Origin: Aspidapion aeneum
Taxonomy: Eukaryota > Arthropoda > Insecta > Coleoptera > Brentidae
DNA: 64,000 bases
NCBI GenBank assembly: GCA_963576565.1
Contig: OY755046.1
Location: 59,003,471 to 59,067,470 of the forward strand
Reading direction: 5' to 3'
Each line of letters opens with the position of its first letter. The stretch's first letter is position 1. The translations under genes were made by a program, and so were the position numbers. Shown here in pieces: positions 23,901-32,900 of the stretch. The notes below the pieces were generated by a model, which saw only the letters and a program-made list of their open reading frames with translations, searched no databases and was not told the origin of the DNA.

Positions 23901-26900
23901 TTTTAAAGAAATAATAAAATATTAATTTTATTGATAATTAAAATTTTCTTTCAAAACAATAAAAAAATACTTGCATTAATAAAGTATACCTACTTACCAT
24001 TAAAAAAAAAAAGTAATACGAAGAGGTTTTTGTTCCTCATTCAAAACAAAGCCCTACACAGTTGCAATAACGAACAATGATAACACACTTATGATAATTC
24101 AAGAACCACCCTGTATATTTTTTAAGTTAATATTTCTTAAGAAAACATGCAATCTTAGAATGCTATAAAAAAATATTGATTATGCACAGCTAATATGTAT
24201 GAAGTAGGTAAGAATTTAATCAAAAATCTTTTACGCATACAATAAAAACTTCTAATTTAAATATCTTGAAAACCGTTGCTCTAAGCGACATCTAAACGCT
24301 ATAACTTTTTTACTTAAATAAAATTAAAAAATTAATGTTTTTAATAGAATCTTTTATACACCCAGGAACAAAAAAGTTAGACCTATTTTAATGTAACGGT
24401 ACCTACCCAGAGAGCATCCTGTATAATATTTATTTTTTTGACCAAAATTAAGTTGTCCATGCCCAAAAACCACCAAACCTAATTTTTTGTGCAAAATTAT
24501 TAATTAGTAGAAAGAATTGAAGAAAGTATCATACATAAATTAGGCATATCACTCACATGCAATAAAAACTTTAAATGCAAAAATCTCAAAAATCGTTGCT
24601 TTGAGCGACTTTAAAACAGTATAACTATTTTACATAAAAAGCATGAGAAAACCATTATTTTACATAAAAACTGGTATACACCAAGGCACAACAAAAATAC
24701 ACTGATTTTTATGCAATGGTAGTGGTCTAAGGAACACCCTGTACATTGAACATCAAAATGTTCATCGGAATCGTCTTGCCAATTTTAAAAAAATTTACAC
24801 GCTGGTTAGCTTTTGCAAAAATATTAATTATTAATAATGTTATAAAAGAAATCGAATTGAAAAAATAAAGTTTAACACCCTGTATCTCGGTTAGTACGAA
24901 CTTTTGGACTAAGGTAAGTATGGCTAAATCGTAATATTTTGACCTAGGGAATCTACAGTTTAACTATGTACCATTAGTTCTGGGACACCCTGTATATAAG
25001 ATCCGAAGACCGGTCTAATTCTAGGGACCGTGGGTTGTGATATCCAATCTCTAATTTCTTTATTATCTCTGGTAAGACTACGATATTTTTTCGACTAGGA
25101 GATAACTTCGTTCACCGCCTACTGCAAAACAAAGCAGATGGCAAACTGGTGCCCTCCGAGGGGCCTCCATCGGAATCCGAAACACAAGAAGAGAAAGTTG
25201 ACTCGGTTCAGCTCGAGTTCACCTACTTGCTCACGTCCCAACTCGAAGAACAACGCATGTATTTCGAGGACAAGTTGGCAATGTTGGAAAGTCAGCTGTT
25301 CGAAGAAACCGATCACTTGAGAGACACTGTTGCCAAACTTTCGGAGGAGAACAAAAATCTGATCGTCAAACTGAGCAATGTCACCAAAGAAAAGCAAGCG
25401 TTAGAGAAGAAGTTGCAACAGAGTAGTTCCAAGTAAGTTTCCCCATAATACCTATAAATTGGGGTTATATTTTAATATCACGAAAGGAAAAATGTTTTGT
25501 TTAGGTTTTATTCAGTTTTCAAAAAAACAAAGCATTCTAGGGAAAAATGTTAAAGTACCTTTTTTGGAGAAAATAAAATGTTGTTTTGAACAGAGTACCA
25601 CAAAGTTGTTTTAAAGTTATTATTGACACTTCAGGGGCGTCCGCATATTGAGGTTATTTTTTTTATTTAAAGTGTAAACTTCTTTAGGCGCGTTTAGCAG
25701 TTTTTGTGGGTAGTGAATTGAACTGAGCCGTCAGGCTCGGCTATGTAACGCTCATTCGGGTGAAGTCGGCTCGAGTCGAGCGATATGATGTTGCAGATGA
25801 ACGCCAGTATTATTAATTTCGCCTTGTTGAAGTTTACACTTCTGCCGTGTGGTCTTAAGCACACACTATTTTTTTTAAATTTGTTTTATTCAATTTTCTT
25901 AAATACTAAGCTTTTTAAAAAATCTTGTGAAACTCTATATTGTTAAAAATAAAATTATCTTTAAATTGATATGTATCTAGTAGGTTTTTGTTAACGGGGG
26001 ACACTCAAAGAATATGATGATTAAACTGATGTTTAATTGTAATGTTGGATGTATAATTTAAAACGGTTTCTAATATGGGCGATTCCACAGAAAGTGGTCC
26101 TAAGCGGATATGTTTTAAACATTTTTATAGGTTATCAAAATTAGTCTTAAATTAAAGCAAACACTTCTTAGCTTATGATCTTGAGTAAGGATTTCATATA
26201 GTTTTTCTATTTTCCCAAAAAATCCGAGAAAAAAAGCATTAAAGTAATTTATATAAAAATATCCATTATTTTAGCTTAAAGATAAACATCTCAACAAACT
26301 GTTTTTCCTTAAGCTTTTGATGTTAAACAATAAATTAACCATACCGTAGTACCATATACAACAAATGTACCAATTTTCATGCAAAAGTTCGCTTGTTTGT
26401 ACTTGGTTTAGCCTTAAAATATATGACATGATAAACTGTTGTCACACATGTAACGAAAACAGAAATAAAAATTTATAACTTGGAAAATAGGCATTAATTA
26501 AATGAAATTGTTCATGTCAAAAGCCAACAAATTTATGAGATAGCAGAAACAAAATTTAAAAAAAATTGCATGTTATAAGTTTTTTTTATCAACAGAAATA
26601 AATCTGTCACACACGTAACGAATATTTTAACTTTTGCCATAAAATGCAATATTTTCTGAGTAATAATTTTGTTTATTCAGTTTTCGCCTTAAATGTCTAT
26701 TCTTTGAGTAATTCTAAAAGGAATAGTTTGTATAGTCAATGGCGTAAATAAAAAACAAAATAATTATATTATTCGTTGTGTTCATCTGCGGAATGCTACT
26801 AGACCTAATAATGTTATTCCAGTTAGGCCTAAATTGGCCCTTACTTCTACAAATAACACTGTCGAATTTCAACAAAGTTGTGTAAAATTTACTTAGTACA

Positions 26901-29900
26901 TGGTAACATTCTTATGAAAAAATTATATTTACGAAAAGGTTTGACATATCTTGAAATCTATACATTTTTAGACCTATGTTTATAAGAACCTCTCTTATAA
27001 GAGAAAACTTTTTGATATGCTCGGACACAAAGAAAAGACTAAAAATACCATATTTGTATTTGTTAATAAGTTGTTTGAGATAATTTTTACAGAAGGTCAA
27101 AAGGAAGATGTGATAATTTTTAGTGATGGACCATCATCGGAATTCAAAAATAAATACTTACTTCCATTTTTAAAAGACAAATTTTATGTTAATTTTACAT
27201 GGAAGTATTTTTGCACAAACCACGGCAAAGGTGTCGTAGACGGTATAGGAGGACGCGTACAATCTTTGGTTTGGCAACTATCTCAATCTAAAGATGAAAA
27301 ATTGGTAGTCCAAAATTTGCTCGACTTTTATAAAGAAAACAACAGCAGATTATCATTTATATAACTAAATAGGCCTAACCCAAAAAATTTGAGTAAGAAG
27401 TTATTTGGTTAAGTAATTATGAAGTTTTAAAAAAAATATCCTTTTTAGTTGTCTAGTTATAGTTCTTTTAAAAAATAAAATACTATTAGCTGTTACTTTC
27501 TGTATTTTTTCATTAGTCACACACGTAACACGTTGTTGTCACACACGTAACTCACTTTTAAGTTTATAAATAAAATAATAAAATGCATAAAGGGGCATTT
27601 AAATATAAATCTTATTGTACAAAATATTACCAAGTATTAATTAAAAAATAAAAGTTGAATTAAGTATTTGGCAGTTCGCAGAAAATTTGTAAAATAACAA
27701 AAATACATTATTCTGTTAAGAAATAAATGTCACACACGTAACGAATTTTTATAATCTAATAAGTAAATTAATATTTTTTAATCAGTGATTTTTTTGGCGT
27801 TAACGTAAGCAAAACTAACAACTTAACCCAGCAAAATCATATTTAATAATTACGATGTGTTTTTGTTGGGTTTAAAAGCAGCAATTCTAAAAAAAAATAA
27901 GTCTGAATGTCACACACGTAACGGTGGAATCATCCAAATATCTTTTTATAATATTTAAATATTGATACGTATTTAATACGATAGTGCATGTACAGCGTGT
28001 CCCATTTTCGATGGGATTAAATGGGAAACTCGGTTATTATTAAAGATATCGATTTTCTGATTGCACCTTACCGTGCTCTTTTTTGGAGCGCTTAAAAATG
28101 GTGTAATCAGATTTTTGCTATACCCCGTGGTTTCGCTAATACAGGGAGTTTTTAAAAAAATTGCATTTTAATTAATTCCTTGTATCTCGTTTATTTTGCA
28201 AGATATTTTTATTCTGTAAAAACCTTTCTATGGCAACTTTTTTAGAGGAAAATATTGACGTTGTCAATTTTTTAAAATATTGTTTAGTTTTTGAGATATG
28301 GTATTTATCATAAAAAAAATTAAATACGGACCTGGATTTTTTTTATTACTATTTTAATTGGTTCCATGCTATTATTACCTTAAAATGATAAAACTTTAAT
28401 ATTTTTTTGATTTAAGGTAAAAAAAAACTATTTAATATTTGAAAAAAAAATTATAGTCCGAACCTGGAAATTTCCAACGTAATTATAAATTAAAAATTGC
28501 AAGACACACTAGTTGAACGATATTTAGTTTATCTGTTTTGAAATGATAATTAAAAGATTTATAAATAAAGTAAAAAACGTTAAAAACAAAAGCGTGGAAT
28601 TGACATTGTCATTTTACTTGTCATTTTTGTGAATGGCTTACAATTATTTTAAACTGGCTAGAAGTCGACCATATCCAGATTTTGAAAAATGTGACTGCTT
28701 CATTCAAGCAACAAACTCCCAATATTTAAATGGCAAAAATATTTTTATGCAAAATGCGTGAAGAAAAATTACTCAAAAATGCCAACAATGTTAATCACAT
28801 CACATAATGGTAATCAGAAAAATTAGTTATTTTTTGTAATTTGTTTTTTTTTATATTTTTCGTAGACTTTGTTTCAAATAAATCTGTAAATGAACGTAAA
28901 ACCATTTTAATATGCTAAGTATCAAAACAGTTACACTAAAAATTGTTTAACTAGCAATTTTTAATTTATATTTATGTTGGAAATATCCAGATTCGGACAA
29001 TTTTTTTTTAAACATTAAATATTTTTTTTTTTACCTTAAAACAAAATTTTTTTAAATTTTTATTATTTTATGATAATACTAGCATAAAACCAATCAAAAT
29101 AGTAATAAAAAAAATCCAGGTCCGTATTTAATTTTTTATGATAAATGCCATATCTCAAAAACTAAACAATATTTTAAAAAGTTGACAACGTCATTATTTT
29201 CTTCTAAAAAAGTTGCAATAAAAAGGTTTTTACAGAATAAAAATATCTCGCAAAATAAGCGAGATACAAGGGATTATTACAAATACAATTTTTTCAAAAA
29301 CTCCCTGTATTAGCAAAACTACGGGGTATAGCAAAAATCTGATTGCGCCATTTTTAAGGGCTCAAAAAAAGAGCACGGTAAGGTGCAATCAGAAAATCAA
29401 TATCTTTAATAATAACCAAGTTTCCCATTTAATCCCATCGAAAATGGGACACGCTGTACAGACATAGTTTTAAGCTATTTATGTATTATTTAGCTTTGAA
29501 AATTTTTGTCTATAAGTTTTTTTATTAATCATGGATTATTTCTATTGCTTTTCGAACTTTAAACCATCCCTTAGGGGTGGTACTACAATTTGAGACTATT
29601 TTTAACGGGAATCCTACGATTGCACGGACTAAATTTCCAAAAAATGACATTTTGTTACAAATTTTTTATGTGGTTTTTCTTTATTTCTAAAGTTAATTTA
29701 AATTTATATGAGATGAAACTTACTGAGAAATGCTTATCATCATATTGCATCATACACATTAGGGTGAACCGAATCTTTGCAGTTATTTGACCTGTGTATA
29801 TTTGAAAAATATACTTAAACCGGTTGGTATCAAGTCTATAGACTTGATACTTAAACTCAGTCTAAAATGCTGAGTTTTAAGGTTTTAGTAAATACTGGTG

Positions 29901-32900
29901 TTATTTTATTAAATATTGTTTTTTCTATGATTGTGACAAAATAGCTGATCCCTTTTATTTTCAGTATCTTAAACCGTTTTTGAGCTAGACTTACTTTTCG
30001 ACAGGTTATCATCGACCGCTCGTGAATTAAACGAAGAAAAACAGATCGGAAAAGCTTTGAGAAACAATCAACAACATTGGCAGACTGAAATGACAAAGAT
30101 GGGTGAAAAATTCGAAAAACTGAGAACCGAGAAAGAGCAAGAGTTGGTCGAATTAAAAGAGCAAGTTCGAGACTGTATGTTCTTCATAAATGCTCAAACG
30201 GTAAGTCTTCTTCTTCTTTAACTTTCTTTTTACATGATAAACAAGGTGTCCCCTTTTTACCCAATTTCAGCACGGCGAAAGGAAAGGTAATGTTTTTCGA
30301 TTATTGTATGTAAGTAAATATGTTTGTTCTAGGCTAAACGGCATTGGCGTAGCTAGGGGGGGGCCAGGGGGGGCCTGGCCCCCCCTGAAGTCCCTCAGGC
30401 CCCCCCTAAGATATTTTAGGCCTCCCCTACCGACTACTAGTAAAAGAACATGACGCTGAAAATACATACTTTTCTATTATTATTCGGGAAATATTCAAAT
30501 AAAATAGGTGCATTAAAATTTAAAATCATTCAGATAATGTTTACATTTCAGGAAAAAGCCCTTGTCTTGCGGAATTAGGCTTTTTCTCTTTAAATTATCG
30601 GTAACTTTTCTGCACTTATGCAATTTCCCGAAAATATTTTTTAAATTTAAACATAATTATGCATATTGAATATTTCATACATATTGGCGACATCTTGTAA
30701 AATATTATAGAAGTGTAAGTTAAATTTCGCATTTAATAAAGACAGCGACCTTTGCCCCTCTGTTTCCGAAATCGGGTTGTAAATGTCGTAAGGTTATAAA
30801 AGACCTTTTTAAACTGTTTTTCTAAAATAAATATAATAATCTTTTTAGTTTTTTTGAGGTTAGCGTTTAGTGTCTTATGAAAATTTTCCGATTTTGGTGA
30901 CAATTTCATAACCATTTTCATATTAAGTTTTCCCACGTCGTTAAATGGAATAAATTCGTCGAGCAATACCGGGAAATTTTTAATATTAATACTTCTACTC
31001 TAAGAGCAGAAATGACCGTTTTAAAGAATTGTATTTTTCGGTTAAATCAAACTGTTGGTCATGATTCTATCAAACAACATATAGCAGAAAACACCTATCC
31101 AAACCTCTACTACTAAAGTTGCGAGTATTCTTCCAATTTCAAGTGCAACTTGCGAGAGGTCTTTCTCTGCCATGAGGAGAGTTTTTAATTGGCTTAGAAC
31201 AACTATGACTCAAGAGAGATACTCAGGTTTGTCATTGTTATTCATAGAAAAAGATGTTGAGGTCGACTTAGAGTCAGTGACGTAGAAAACTTTCTTTGTA
31301 GAATTGCTGAATTACATACTTCCTGTGTATACATATAAATAAGTTGGTAAATGTATTATTAAATTTGTTATATTAAAATATTAGAACATTTAATGCGCGT
31401 ATTTTTTTTAAAATTTATTGCACACTTTGCACGACTCTTTAAAACCTATGTTTGCTTTTTGTTCAAGATAGACCGGGGCCACGGCCCCCCCTGAAAAGCA
31501 AGGCTAGCTACGCCAATGCTAAACGGCTAAACCGATTTTGACAAAAAAAGTGTCATTGAATTGCTACTGATCCCGAAGGTGCGCTATAGGCTATATTGTT
31601 TCACACAGGAATCAACATGGCGGTGTTTTAAGGCATACAAATTATCTAAATTTTAGGCTATTTTATTGAAATTCCTTTGATTACCCATTGCAAGTATCCT
31701 CTAATTTGCTGTAGTTATTTTGTAAACAAGTAATTGAGAAAAGGAGCGCCAGAAATATAGAGACTCATCTTACCTTTGTGGACCTACAAAAAGCATATGA
31801 TACCGTTCCAGTAGAAAAATTATGGACAGTTTTAGAGCAAACTAATATCAATCATACATACATAAAAGCGATAAAAGAACTATACAAAGGGTCAAAATCT
31901 AAAATTAAAATTGGAAATCGACTTTCAGAAGAATTCCTGGTAACAAAAGGCTTAAGACAGGGATGTTGTATCTCTCCAACTCTTTTTAAAATATATATCG
32001 CAGTAGCTCTAAAAAACTGGAAACGTAAAATGCACGGCATGGGAATACAACTTAACGACCGATTTACCATATACACACTACAGTTTGCTGACGACCAAGT
32101 AATTGTGGCTAATGGTAAAAAATATGATGAGAAAGTTAACAGAAGAATACCAAAAGTGGGGATTAACAGTGAACGTGGACAAGAAACAGTACTTATGTAT
32201 TGGAAACGAATCCAGTGAGTTAGTACTAGAAAATGGACAAACAATATCTCCATGCAATGAGTATGTATACTTGGGTGTCACATTTGATAAGACAGGAACA
32301 GACTGTAAGGAATTGGAAAAAAGAAAAAAAAGAATATTAAAAGCAAAAAAAGTTATTGGATGTCTTAACAGTATTTTATGGAGCAGAGAGATAAAAAAGA
32401 ATGTAAAATTTAACATATATGAAACAATGTTCAAAAGCACGCTGTTGTATGGAAGATCAATGAGAATATCTAGAATAGATCACATAAGAAATGAGATCAT
32501 AAAAGAAAGAATGGGAATCGAGGGAAGCATAACGGATGACATCACTAAAAGGCAACTGATATGGTACGGCCATGTACAACGGATGAACGACGAAAGATTA
32601 CCAAAGCAGGTCCTAGAATGGCAACCAATAAGGAGCAGAAAAAGAGGGCGTCCTAAACTAGAATGGCAGCAGTCAATCCAAAGATCAATGAGTCAAAAGA
32701 ATCTGACAAAGGATGAATGTCAGGATCGAAGGAGGTGGAGAATAGGCGTCTGGCAACGTAGAAAAACGTTCTAAACCGACATAGTAGTAGTACTTTGTCA
32801 AAAACCATATTCACATCATTTTATCAAATATAGAGCGATTTCAAAAATTCTTTCTGCATACGCTTTTAGATTTTTTTTCCAACCCCATTTTACAAGTGAC

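Larger units (their letters stand above)
20594..25032. repeat. Nested inverted-repeat complex filling BRAP intron 6
   Basis: The outer arms share CCTAG..TAGACCGGTCTTCG and GATCTTATATACAG (20605-20635) with their complement at about 24990-25026. Inside lie several further inverted repeats arranged in order: 20633-22348 containing 20735-21645, then 22349-22870, then 22878-24995. The intron is 20516-25098, so nearly all of it is fold-back sequence. No protein is encoded. This looks like sequential insertion of TIR elements into one another. Confidence 0.8.

Noticed and set aside
22878..24995. Possible Polinton or large virus-like element because of its long TIRs
   Set aside because: There is no coding content between the arms, and the length is far below that of such elements.
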